A DNA stretch of 22,247 nucleotides from Alphaproteobacteria bacterium. GTDB lineage: Bacteria > Pseudomonadota > Alphaproteobacteria > Puniceispirillales > Puniceispirillaceae. The notes under the pieces were generated by a model. It was not told the DNA's origin. It saw only the letters and a list, made by a program, of their open reading frames with translations, and ran no database searches. Positions within the stretch are counted from its first letter, which is position 1. Each line of letters starts with the position of its first letter. The stretch is from contig WTJO01000209.1 in NCBI GenBank assembly GCA_011524805.1, positions 1 to 22,247 of the forward strand. The letters are read 5' to 3'. The position numbers were made by a program, and so were the translations under genes. This document shows, piece after piece, positions 1 to 7,520 of this stretch.

Positions 1-122
1 CAATAATGCTGATAGATGATGTAATGACAACAGGGGCAACCTTGCAAAGCTGTGCAGATACATTCATCTCTTCAGGGCATAAGAATACTATCTCAGCCCT
101 TGTCTTTGCCAGAGTATTATGA
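1..122 (+). CDS. ComF-family phosphoribosyltransferase, 3' end only
   Basis: The reading frame is open from the left edge and stops with TGA at 120-122, so only the last 39 or so residues are present. They contain LIDDVMTTGATL, the PRPP-binding loop of type I phosphoribosyltransferases (two acidic residues followed by a TTGAT turn). In ComF proteins this motif lies close to the C-terminus, as it does here, and comF is commonly found directly upstream of grxC and a Nit-type amidohydrolase in alphaproteobacteria. ComF proteins are linked to DNA uptake and transformation, but many alphaproteobacterial copies have no proven role. Another phosphoribosyltransferase cannot be excluded from so short a tail. 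Confidence 0.75.
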   Translation, partial: IMLIDDVMTTGATLQSCADTFISSGHKNTISALVFARVL

Positions 123-242
123 CCGCCATGCAATAAATCCCGTTGCAGATTTGTAACAGCCCGCCTCTGGCCATTGCAATCTGCCAGCAGGTTCACTAGA
201 TAATAAAACAGGTGATTGATTGTAACAAAAAAGAAGATGCGC

Positions 243-500
243 ATGTCCCGTATTGAAATTTACACCACAATGCTGTGCCCATATTGTCATGCGGCGAAAC
301 GGTTGCTGAAATCCAAACAGCAGAATTTTACCGAAATTGATGTAACTGCCGACAGGGCGGGACGCGAGCAGATGATGGCACGGTCTGACGGACGGCATAC
401 AGTCCCGCAGATTTTCATTAATGATAATCATATTGGCGGATGTGACGAATTAATGGCGCTTGAGCGCGCAGGCACGCTTGATACGCTATTGGAAGGCTGA
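243..500 (+). CDS. grxC: Glutaredoxin (class I, GrxC type)
   Basis: Small dithiol glutaredoxin of 85 residues that reduces protein disulfides and glutathione mixed disulfides in the cytoplasm using glutathione. The active site CPYC is at residues 12-15 after the first beta strand (IEIYTTML). A TVPQIFI cis-proline strand and a GGCDEL glutathione-binding turn follow. The length matches the family. I chose ATG 243 because AGAAG (about 232-236) sits six bases upstream. ATG 237 and TTG 216 are in frame but would add a non-conserved leader or leave no room for the ribosome site. The gene ends five bases before the Nit-type amidohydrolase, so the two are probably co-transcribed, perhaps with comF. 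Confidence 0.95.
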   Translation: MSRIEIYTTMLCPYCHAAKRLLKSKQQNFTEIDVTADRAGREQMMARSDGRHTVPQIFINDNHIGGCDELMALERAGTLDTLLEG

Positions 501-505
501 GATAG

Positions 506-1321
506 ATGGGGCTACGTGCCGCAATTCTGCAATATTGTGCATCTGGCAGAGCTGAAGATACTCTGCCTGTGATAGACAGGCTGGTCAGACAGGCCGCCGC
601 AGACGGTGCCCAGCTTGCAAGCCTGCCAGAATGTGCCAGCTTTCTCGCAGAAAGCCGCACCGCGCTGTTTGAGCAGGCAGAAGACCCCGATAATAGCCCC
701 AGCCTGTCCAGCCTCATAGCCCTTGCCAGAGACACAGGCATCTATCTTCATATCGGCTCATTGATGATGCGGGATAAGGGCAGCGAAAAATGCGCCAATA
801 GAGGCTATCTGATATCTCCGAAAGGCGAAATTATCAGCCAGTATGACAAAATTCATATGTTCACCGCCTCTGTGGGAGATGGCAAGGAATATCGCGAGGC
901 AGACAGTTTTGAGGCCGGCAGGCAGATTGTAAGCTGTAACACCCCGATAGGGCATTTCGGGCTGAGTATCTGCTATGATGTGCGCTTCCCACATCTGTAC
1001 AGGCAGCTGGCACGCAAAGGCGCACAGATATTGCTGGTGCCTGCCGCCTTTACCGAAGTCACTGGCAGGGCGCACTGGCATATATTATTGCGGGCACGCG
1101 CGATTGAGACAGGCTGTTTTGTGCTTGCCGCAGCGCAAATTGGTACCCACGCAGATGGTAGACGCACCTTTGGGCATGGGCTTGTCATCGCGCCATGGGG
1201 CGAGGTGATAGCAGATGCCGGCCAGCAGGAAGAAGCGGTCTTGATGGCCGATCTAGATTTTGACGATATAGATAAAGCACGCGCGGCAATCCCCAGCCTG
1301 TCCAATCACCAGCTTGGCTAG
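506..1321 (+). CDS. Carbon-nitrogen hydrolase, Nit1/Nit2-type amidase
   Basis: Member of the nitrilase superfamily, 271 residues, the usual length for Nit1/Nit2-type amidases. The catalytic triad is visible: Glu42 in LPECASF, Lys115 in YDKIHMF and Cys156 in SICYDVRFP. The family cleaves amide C-N bonds. Bacterial members with this YDVRFP context resemble deaminated-glutathione amidase or omega-amidase, which would suit its place next to a glutaredoxin, but the substrate cannot be read from sequence. It begins five bases after grxC and is probably translated from the same message. It converges on accA, leaving 31 bases between the stop codons with no convincing terminator. Confidence 0.9.
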   Translation: MGLRAAILQYCASGRAEDTLPVIDRLVRQAAADGAQLASLPECASFLAESRTALFEQAEDPDNSPSLSSLIALARDTGIYLHIGSLMMRDKGSEKCANRGYLISPKGEIISQYDKIHMFTASVGDGKEYREADSFEAGRQIVSCNTPIGHFGLSICYDVRFPHLYRQLARKGAQILLVPAAFTEVTGRAHWHILLRARAIETGCFVLAAAQIGTHADGRRTFGHGLVIAPWGEVIADAGQQEEAVLMADLDFDDIDKARAAIPSLSNHQLG

Positions 1322-1352
1322 ACAGGAAAGCTGTTTCAACATGCAAAAGAAA

Positions 1353-2312
1353 TCAGGAGGTCAGCGAGAGATCGCCAATCTTGATATATTTATCTGCCCT
1401 GTCTGATATCAATTTATCACCAGACATGCCGTTAAGCGCGGCAAGCTGAGCTGCAATACTGGCTGATAATGCGTCCAGTGCAGCATCAATATTGCGATGC
1501 GCCCCGCCAAGCGGTTCTTTTACAATATCGTCAATCACCCCAAGTGCCAGCATATCATCTGCGGTTAGTCGCAAGGCTTCGGCAGCTGTTTGCGCCTTGT
1601 CAGCAGACCGCCATAAAATAGAGGCACAGCCTTCAGGTGAAATGACAGAATAAACCGCATGTTCGAACATCAGCACACGGTTACCTGTGGCAAGTGCTAT
1701 CGCCCCGCCAGAACCGCCTTCGCCAACAATGGTGGAAATGAATGGCGTAGATACATTCAGGCAGGCATGAATAGACTGGGCAATCGCCTCTGCCTGTCCA
1801 CGTTCTTCTGCCCCACGGCCAGGATAAGCGCCCGCAGTATCAACAAAACTAAGCACAGGCAGATCAAACCTGCTGGCCATTTCCATCAGCCTGATAGCCT
1901 TGCGATAGCCTTCGGGGCGCACCATGCCGAAATTCCGCTTAATCCGCTGTTCGGTGGTACTACCTTTTTCGGTACCCATCACCATTACAGGCCTACCATT
2001 AAGCCGCGCCATACCGCCAATAATGGCAAAATCTTCTGCATAGGCCCTATCACCTGACAGCTCGATAAATTCATCAAATATGTGATCGATAATCTGTAAC
2101 AGCTTTGGCCGCTCAGGATGGCGTGCGACCTGCACTTTCTCCCATGCACCTAATTTTGCATAGGTAGTTTCAAGCTCTTTATCGATACGCAGTTGGAGTT
2201 TGCCAATTTCTTCGGCAATATTAACCCCTGTGTCACCGCCCAGATGACGTAATTCCTCGATCTTGCCTTCTAACGCTGCTACAGGCTTCTCAAAATCCAG
2301 AAAATGGCTCAT
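1353..2312 (-). CDS. accA: Acetyl-CoA carboxylase carboxyltransferase, alpha subunit
   Basis: Alpha subunit of the carboxyltransferase of heteromeric acetyl-CoA carboxylase, which with AccD transfers the carboxyl group from biotin to acetyl-CoA to make malonyl-CoA for fatty-acid synthesis. The 319-residue product has the family length. It shows the N-terminal FLDFEKPVAALEGKIEELR helix, the oxyanion-hole region DTAGAYPGRGAEERGQAEAIA (split here: DTAGAYPGRG then AEERGQAEAIA), and the VGEGGSGGAIALA and SVISPEGCASILW motifs. The gene starts 39 bases after the xerD stop, so it is probably the last gene of the minus-strand group. A GGGAG lies a little far upstream of the ATG. An arrangement of xerD followed by accA is common in alphaproteobacteria. 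Confidence 0.97.
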   Translation of the reverse strand: MSHFLDFEKPVAALEGKIEELRHLGGDTGVNIAEEIGKLQLRIDKELETTYAKLGAWEKVQVARHPERPKLLQIIDHIFDEFIELSGDRAYAEDFAIIGGMARLNGRPVMVMGTEKGSTTEQRIKRNFGMVRPEGYRKAIRLMEMASRFDLPVLSFVDTAGAYPGRGAEERGQAEAIAQSIHACLNVSTPFISTIVGEGGSGGAIALATGNRVLMFEHAVYSVISPEGCASILWRSADKAQTAAEALRLTADDMLALGVIDDIVKEPLGGAHRNIDAALDALSASIAAQLAALNGMSGDKLISDRADKYIKIGDLSLTS

Positions 2313-2351
2313 TGAACTAGGCTCCCACGGGGTATGGCTCTTGTGTAAATA

Positions 2352-3257
2352 TTAGTCTTTTTTGTGTATATCTGCAAGTGGATGGGCATGATTTACCAGC
2401 CCGGCAAGACGTTCGGGACGGGTATGGGTATATATCTGGGTAGTTGATATATCGGCATGGCCAAGCAGGATTTGCAGGCTTCTGAGGTCTGCGCCTCTGT
2501 TCAGCATATGGGTGGCAAAGGAATGTCGCAATTTATGCGGGCTAACCTTGGCAGGGTCAATTGAGGCTATATGTGCAAGCTGTTTTAATAGCTGGCTGAA
2601 TTTCTGTCTGCTCATCTGCCCGTTCCTGTCGCCCATCAGCTGGTCATGCTCTGTGATGATAGCGCCATCATCTCTCATCTCGCACCAGCGCAAGGCTGTA
2701 TCAATGGCAATTCTGGTAAGAGGTACCAGCCGCTCTTTGCCACCCTTACCAGTTATCAGAAGCATCTGGCTATCTGTTTTGATAGCGCTTGTTTTGATTT
2801 CCAGAAGCTCTGATATTCTAAGGCCTGCCGCATAGAGCAATTCCAGCCCGGCCGCCATTCTCAGCCCATCAGCCCCGTCTAGCTGGCTACAGGCGGCAAT
2901 CAGCCGTGCCACCTCATCTTCGCTCAGGCTTTTCGGCAATTGCTTTGCCTGTTTGGGGGTGTCGATATGCAGGCACGGATTATCTGCCCGCAGCCCTTCT
3001 GCAATTTGCCAGTTCATAAAATGACGCAACGCCGATAACCGTCTGGCAATGGTTGATGGTGCGCGACCCTGTTTATGCCAGAGCCCCAGAATTGCCGAGA
3101 TATGATCTGCCGAAACTGTCTCAAGACGGGCACCGGCAGGCAGAGCATCTGAGATCAGCGCCAGATCAGAACGATAGGCCTCAAGCGTATGGGATGCCGC
3201 GCCCTGTTCAGCAGATAATGTGATGATGAACTGTTCTATCACCGCCTGTTGTGACAT
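2352..3257 (-). CDS. xerD: Tyrosine recombinase, XerD type
   Basis: Site-specific tyrosine recombinase that, with XerC and FtsK, resolves chromosome dimers at dif. Counting from ATG 3257 (301 residues), the N-terminal SAM-like DNA-binding domain spans about 5-90 and the catalytic domain about 110-290. The full catalytic set is visible: Arg147 (AGLRISELL), Lys171 (TGKGGKERLV), His241 and Arg244 (HKLRHSFATH), His267 (LLGHADIS) and Tyr276 (TQIYTH). An in-frame GTG six bases upstream is possible, but GGAAGG sits five bases before ATG 3257 and would abut the GTG, so the ATG is preferred. It lies 24 bases after the unknown exported protein and 39 before accA. XerD rather than XerC is judged from the neighbours and overall resemblance. 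Confidence 0.92.
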   Translation of the reverse strand: MSQQAVIEQFIITLSAEQGAASHTLEAYRSDLALISDALPAGARLETVSADHISAILGLWHKQGRAPSTIARRLSALRHFMNWQIAEGLRADNPCLHIDTPKQAKQLPKSLSEDEVARLIAACSQLDGADGLRMAAGLELLYAAGLRISELLEIKTSAIKTDSQMLLITGKGGKERLVPLTRIAIDTALRWCEMRDDGAIITEHDQLMGDRNGQMSRQKFSQLLKQLAHIASIDPAKVSPHKLRHSFATHMLNRGADLRSLQILLGHADISTTQIYTHTRPERLAGLVNHAHPLADIHKKD

Positions 3258-3287
3258 ACCCACCTTCCGACGTGAGAGAAATAGGAG

Positions 3288-5291
3288 CTAACGGCCAGCA
3301 TCTGTAAAATGCAGACGTAGCAAATGTGCTTTCAGTGCCTCATTTGCCAGACTGTCTGCCTCGTCATACAGCCCTATCTGCTTTAATGCGCCTGCAATAT
3401 GCGCAATATCAGCAGGCGCTATCCAGCCCAGATCTGCATCGCCTATCAGATAGTTTGCCAGTAAGATTGTTTTGCCAACCTGACCGTTCTGGCTTGCCAT
3501 ATCAAGCGCCTGTTTGCCCGAAAGGCTAAGCATCCGGTAGCGAAGCCCAAGCCCTGTTTGCATATCTGCGCTCTTTTGCGTTAGCGTCATCCAGTTTTCA
3601 GCATCCAGCGCAACACCTTTTGCCTGCAAAATAGGCATTATTGAAGCGGCATCTGCCTGCGTGATATCCTGCAGAGCTATTGTATCATCAAGCGAAGCCA
3701 TCAGCAGTCTCTGTGCAGATAGCGCAGCATTATCTGTCAGCCCGTCATCTTGCGGGTTGTAAAGCGCGCGTATCATTTCAAACCTGCTGGCTATTTCCTC
3801 GGATATGCTGTCTGTGCCTGCCATTCTGCCAGATACAAGGCTGGCATAAAATGGCAGCATGCCATAAGCACGGCGTGACGCTAATTCTGTGGCAAAAGAC
3901 TGCATGATTAGCAAATCTGTATCCGCGGCCTGACGCTCTGATAACGCTATCCAGAGATAGGCACTTGGCAGACCATCTAGTGACAAAAGGCCATTATCGG
4001 CAATGCGCTGGGCATCTATTTCGGCAAGCGCCGCCTCGGCAGGCTGGTTCTGCGCGCCCTGTGCCCGCCATAATGTCTGCACCTGCTGGGCAGGTATCAG
4101 ACCTCTGATATAGCTGTCATAGCTGGTTTTCAGCGCGGCATCAGGCGAGAGATAACGGAATGAGGTGCTGGCCTGTATCATCGAGGCAGGCAGGGTTTCA
4201 AAGGCATCAAGCGAGATTTGCTCATGGGCGGCATCCATCAGCACCAGATGCAAAAAGCTTAGATTATCCAGATCAAGCGACACAGCATCACGCTTGCCAA
4301 GCAGAAGATTTGTCAGCATGAAAAAATTATCATCATCTTCTGCATTTGTGCTGAGCATGTCAGATAAAATATCTGCTGCAAATGCGGCCTGCATCTGCTC
4401 GCCAACCAGAATAAGACAGACGATATTTGCCTTTTGCCAGAACGAATCCAGCGATTGCTGGGCATTTGTTTTCGCCTCGGCACAGGCAGTATCATCAGCC
4501 CGCCTGATTAAATCATAATCTACCTGCCACTGGCGCCATTCTGCCCATCTGTCATCATCAGGCAACAGGCGTGTAAATTCGGACAGGCGATCAGACTGGC
4601 CTGACCCTGCCAGCCAGTCCAGCTTGGCAGATACCAGCGTTTCAATCAGCGCCTCGTCACCTTCTGGTGGCAGGGCTGGCTGGGTGATCACCGCATGAAG
4701 CAGGCTGCGCAAGGTTCCGGATGCGCTGATAACAGGTGCCTGCTCAATCAGAAACACCACATCCTGCATCTCGGTCTGTGACCATAGCATGGAATTGATA
4801 ATGGCGGGCTGATCTGCCAGCGCAGACAGCCCAATTGTCGCCAGCCCTACCTGCGAGACGCGGTTTCGCCCAATCCTGTTAAGTGGCTGGCTGGTAGCAT
4901 TATCTTCAGACGCCTGACCGTCAGACACCAGCGTAGCAGGCTTATCTTCTGACTCTATTGCCCCGTCAGCATCCATCTGTGCCAGACCGGATGCAGATAC
5001 TGACGTATCTGTATCAGCGGCATCTGTCTCGTCTTTATTATCTATCAGGGAAATCAGATCGCCAAGCTCATCTTCAGAATTTGCCTGCCCATCTGACTGT
5101 TTATCTGGTTGTTTATCTAACTGGGAACCTGTGGTGACAGTTGTGTCGGCGGCAGGGGTGGCCGGCGCCAGAATAGTCAGGCTGGTGGCGGCACGCGGAT
5201 CCTGACCAGAATTTGTTTGTGCAAAGCCTATTCCGCTGGCAAGCAGCGATGTGCCTGTAAAAATAGCCAATAGCTGTCTGCTAAATCTCAT
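3288..5291 (-). CDS. Exported Asp/Ser-rich protein with long helical region, unknown function
   Basis: I do not recognise a defined family in this 667-residue protein. Residues 1-25 look like a Sec signal peptide: a basic start (MRFSRQ), hydrophobic LLAIFTGTSLLASGIG and a possible cut after FA. Residues about 26-130 are low complexity, rich in Asp, Ser, Thr and Gln, and look disordered. From about 145 to the end the protein is Ala/Leu-rich and apparently all helical, with periodic Leu/Ala patterns that could form TPR- or Sel1-like solenoids, though no clear repeat consensus is visible. No membrane helix is seen after the signal. It lies 60 bases after the 45-residue membrane protein and 24 before xerD, on the same strand. 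The ribosome site before ATG 5289-5291 is weak. A periplasmic location is inferred. Confidence 0.8.
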   Translation of the reverse strand: MRFSRQLLAIFTGTSLLASGIGFAQTNSGQDPRAATSLTILAPATPAADTTVTTGSQLDKQPDKQSDGQANSEDELGDLISLIDNKDETDAADTDTSVSASGLAQMDADGAIESEDKPATLVSDGQASEDNATSQPLNRIGRNRVSQVGLATIGLSALADQPAIINSMLWSQTEMQDVVFLIEQAPVISASGTLRSLLHAVITQPALPPEGDEALIETLVSAKLDWLAGSGQSDRLSEFTRLLPDDDRWAEWRQWQVDYDLIRRADDTACAEAKTNAQQSLDSFWQKANIVCLILVGEQMQAAFAADILSDMLSTNAEDDDNFFMLTNLLLGKRDAVSLDLDNLSFLHLVLMDAAHEQISLDAFETLPASMIQASTSFRYLSPDAALKTSYDSYIRGLIPAQQVQTLWRAQGAQNQPAEAALAEIDAQRIADNGLLSLDGLPSAYLWIALSERQAADTDLLIMQSFATELASRRAYGMLPFYASLVSGRMAGTDSISEEIASRFEMIRALYNPQDDGLTDNAALSAQRLLMASLDDTIALQDITQADAASIMPILQAKGVALDAENWMTLTQKSADMQTGLGLRYRMLSLSGKQALDMASQNGQVGKTILLANYLIGDADLGWIAPADIAHIAGALKQIGLYDEADSLANEALKAHLLRLHFTDAGR

Positions 5292-5351
5292 CTTGATACC
5301 ATCTGTTTGAACCTATTTTCCGCGCCTATATTATCTGTCATCACCAACCGG

Positions 5352-5489
5352 CTAGTTTGCAAATCTGCTATCAGGCAGTGTTTTTGATATCTCGACAGAT
5401 GGCGCCGGAATGTGCCAGTTAGATAGAAATACGATACCAATTCCGATAATTGCGAAAAATACCATACCAACCACAACAGAATGTCTCAT
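5352..5489 (-). CDS. Small single-pass membrane protein (45 aa), unknown function
   Basis: This short frame codes for a basic start (MRHS), one hydrophobic helix at about residues 5-22 (VVVGMVFFAIIGIGIVFL), and a short tail reading NWHIPAPSVEISKTLPDSRF that should face the periplasm. ATG 5487-5489 has AGGGG about seven bases upstream, the best ribosome site in this region. An in-frame ATG at 5493-5495 is too close to it. From memory, small proteins with a hydrophobic helix followed by W-x-IPAP and a VEK-x-(I/L)P-D-x-RF tail occur near xerD and shikimate genes in related alphaproteobacteria, which is why I take it as real. It is the first gene of the minus-strand group. Function is unknown. 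Confidence 0.7.
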   Translation of the reverse strand: MRHSVVVGMVFFAIIGIGIVFLSNWHIPAPSVEISKTLPDSRFAN

Positions 5490-5510
5490 ATCCATCCCCT
5501 TACCAGTTTT

Positions 5511-5529
5511 GCTCGCCTGTGCAGCGAGC
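5511..5529 (-). promoter_or_regulatory. Hairpin in the leader of the minus-strand group
   Basis: Perfect 6-bp inverted repeat, GCTCGC and GCGAGC, around a seven-base loop, lying 22 bases upstream of the start of the 45-residue membrane protein. There is no T-run after it on either strand, so it is not a usual terminator. If the minus-strand transcript begins upstream of it, it would fold just before the ribosome site. A chance repeat is possible. Confidence 0.35.
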
Positions 5530-5585
5530 CAGATATATAAGTTTACTCTTTATAAGCCTAACCTTTACGCACTAGCTTATCGATA

Positions 5586-5616
5586 CCATATTTTTTGTCA
5601 TAGTGACAGAATATGG
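5586..5616. promoter_or_regulatory. 31-bp imperfect dyad, possible operator or hairpin
   Basis: Outer arms CCATATT and AATATGG are perfectly complementary over 7 bp, and inner arms TGTCA and TGACA pair over a further 5 bp around the centre TAG. The only break is an asymmetric bulge of three T against one G. The dyad is the strongest symmetrical element between the divergent genes, sitting about 97 bases from the membrane-protein start and 195 from aroK, where an operator controlling either side could lie. No known regulator site is recognised. Confidence 0.4.
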
Positions 5617-5811
5617 CTGATTTAGGGCGAAGGGTCAGCAATATTCTATGTTATCATCATCATGCTGTGATAATATGGTTTTGGGTTTGGGGGCTTGTGC
5701 ATTATATCTAGGGTGACGATCAGCCCTTTATTTTCATGGCAAATTCTGCTTAATCTGTCAGCTAGAAATACCCCTGATACCACCCACCTGAATAGCCAAT
5801 TAATTTTCACC

Positions 5812-6408
5812 ATGACCAGACATATGACCTCATCTTTATCTCTTCGCCGCGGCATCTACCAGATTGCCTCATCACGGCCAATTGTGCTTGTCGGCATGAT
5901 GGGATCAGGTAAGACTGCCCTTGGTAACAGGCTGGCCACATTACTGTCAGTTGATTTTGTGGATAGCGATTCAGTAATTGAACAGCAGGCAGGGCTGAGC
6001 ATAAAGGACATTTTTGACATTGGCGGCGAAGCCAAATTCAGAGAGCTGGAACTTCGGGTGATCACAGAGCTGGTTACCACCCCAAATCTGATCATTGCCA
6101 CAGGCGGCGGCGCATTTTGCCAGCCAGCCATTCAGGCGGCAGTCAAATCACATGCTACCAGCCTGTGGCTGGATGCAGACCCTGAAATATTACTGGCCAG
6201 AATTGGCAATACAGATTCGCGTCCCCTGCTGGCCTCGGGTGATCCGCTTACTATTCTCAGCCAGCTTGCATCAGAACGTCGGGCAGATTATGCTAATGCA
6301 GATATTTCTGTCCGAACAGGGCTTGTTTCGCATAACAAGGCACTGGAAACTGTGGTGACTGCGCTGATAGACGCTCAAATTATAAACGCCGCCGGAGACC
6401 CGTCATGA
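5812..6408 (+). CDS. aroK: Shikimate kinase
   Basis: Phosphorylates shikimate with ATP to shikimate 3-phosphate in aromatic amino-acid synthesis. From ATG 5812 the protein has 198 residues. Walker A GMMGSGKT is at 28-35. The Asp pair DSD at 51-53 binds Mg and shikimate. FRELE with Arg77 and the GGG turn at 98-100 contact shikimate, and RPLL lies in the lid region. The frame is open upstream to 5695, but that part shows no family resemblance. ATG 5824 is a shorter alternative; neither start has a strong ribosome site. The stop overlaps the aroB start (ATGA at 6405-6408), so aroB is translationally coupled. Confidence 0.96.
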   Translation: MTRHMTSSLSLRRGIYQIASSRPIVLVGMMGSGKTALGNRLATLLSVDFVDSDSVIEQQAGLSIKDIFDIGGEAKFRELELRVITELVTTPNLIIATGGGAFCQPAIQAAVKSHATSLWLDADPEILLARIGNTDSRPLLASGDPLTILSQLASERRADYANADISVRTGLVSHNKALETVVTALIDAQIINAAGDPS

Positions 6409-7520
6409 CCCCCACAACACAGGGGCATGTGATAGCTGTCGGGCTTGGCACCAATAGCTATGATATTCATATTGATAGCGATGTGCTTGGCACGGCACAA
6501 AGTCTTGTTGCGCCGATTGCTACAGACCGCAAAGTGGTGATTATCACAGATAGCCATGTTGCCCCGTTGCATTTGGCAAAGACAGAACAGCTATTCTCCC
6601 CCATGGCCGCATCAGTCCACAGCCTGATTGTGCCCGCAGGTGAAGCCAGCAAATCTTTTTCCAGCTATCACAATCTGATTGAAGATATTCTGGGACTTGG
6701 CATTGACAGACAGGCAGTTCTGGTTGCTCTGGGCGGCGGGGTTGTCGGCGATCTGGCAGGTTTTGTGGCGGCCAGCCTGTTACGCGGCATTAGATTTATC
6801 CAGATACCGACCAGCCTGCTTGCACAGGTAGATAGCTCGGTTGGCGGCAAGACAGGCATTAATTCAGCCCATGGTAAAAATCTGGTTGGTGCTTTTCATC
6901 AGCCTTCGCTGGTACTGGCTGATATTGATCTGCTGGCTAGCCTGCCAGAACGCGAATTACGCGCAGGCTATGCCGAAATCGTCAAATATGGGCTGCTGGG
7001 TGATGCTGATTTTTTTGAATGGCTTGAGGCTAATGGCACTGCGCTATTATCAGGCACACCGGATATTCTGGCAGAGGCAGTTGGCAGATCATGTCAGGCA
7101 AAGGCAGATATTGTGGCAGAAGATGAAAAAGAACAGGGCAGACGCGCCCTGCTCAATCTTGGCCATACCTTTGCCCATGCTTTTGAGGCAGAGGCAGGAT
7201 ATGATGGCAGATTACTGCATGGCGAGGCAGTGGCAGTGGGGCTCAGATGTGCATTTGAATTTTCAGAACAGCTTGGGTTTGCCTCTGGTCAGGATACAGG
7301 GCGCATCATTGCCCATCTTCGCACAGCTGGACTGTTAAGTTCGGTGCATGATATGCCTGCCGGCTGGGCATCACCTGACAGGCTTATCTCTCATATGTAT
7401 AAAGATAAAAAGGTACAGTCTGGTTCGCTTACTTTTATCCTTGCCCACCAGATCGGAGAGGCCTTTGTTGCACGAAATATTGCAGAAGCCGATATCAGAC
7501 ACTATCTAGAGCAATTATGA
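6405..7520 (+). CDS. aroB: 3-dehydroquinate synthase
   Basis: Converts DAHP to 3-dehydroquinate, the second step of the shikimate pathway, using NAD and a divalent metal. The 371-residue length is typical. Visible motifs are the NAD-binding GGGVVGDLAGF at 110-120, the PTSLLAQVDSSVGGKTGIN and HGKNLVGAFHQP substrate loops, AGYAEIVKYG with the metal-ligand Glu, and the two metal-ligand histidines in NLGHTFAHAFE and LLHGEAVAVG. It overlaps aroK by four bases upstream and the CNNM/CorC gene by four bases downstream (ATGA at 7517-7520). This indicates one operon. Confidence 0.97.
   Translation: MTPTTQGHVIAVGLGTNSYDIHIDSDVLGTAQSLVAPIATDRKVVIITDSHVAPLHLAKTEQLFSPMAASVHSLIVPAGEASKSFSSYHNLIEDILGLGIDRQAVLVALGGGVVGDLAGFVAASLLRGIRFIQIPTSLLAQVDSSVGGKTGINSAHGKNLVGAFHQPSLVLADIDLLASLPERELRAGYAEIVKYGLLGDADFFEWLEANGTALLSGTPDILAEAVGRSCQAKADIVAEDEKEQGRRALLNLGHTFAHAFEAEAGYDGRLLHGEAVAVGLRCAFEFSEQLGFASGQDTGRIIAHLRTAGLLSSVHDMPAGWASPDRLISHMYKDKKVQSGSLTFILAHQIGEAFVARNIAEADIRHYLEQL

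Larger units (their letters stand above)
5496..5811. other. Divergent intergenic region with dyads, no gene seen
   Basis: These 316 bases separate the minus-strand group from aroK. No frame looks coding: the plus-strand frames across it lack ribosome sites and conserved content, and the upstream extension of the aroK frame does not resemble a shikimate kinase. The region is AT-rich and must hold the divergent promoters. Best candidates are an ATGACA in the minus-strand sense inside the dyad at 5586-5616 and a TATAAA in the minus-strand sense near 5550; neither has a well-spaced partner. It also holds a hairpin at 5511-5529 and a TTATCA/TGATAA inverted repeat at 5651-5673. Confidence 0.6.

Noticed and set aside
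174..204. TTGCAA and GATAAT as a promoter for grxC
   Set aside because: Spacing is 19 bases and the gene may be read from comF; not strong enough to list.
1322..1334. ACAG/CTGT hairpin between the Nit-type gene and accA
   Set aside because: Only 4 bp with five unpaired bases and no clear T-run; too weak to call a terminator.
5288..5476. 62-codon minus-strand frame overlapping the 45-residue gene and ending on the exported-protein start
   Set aside because: It overlaps the better supported small membrane protein in another frame and lacks its ribosome site; the stop/start overlap appears coincidental.
5410..5625. 71-codon plus-strand frame in the divergent gap
   Set aside because: Antisense to the 45-residue gene, no ribosome site, no conserved-looking content.
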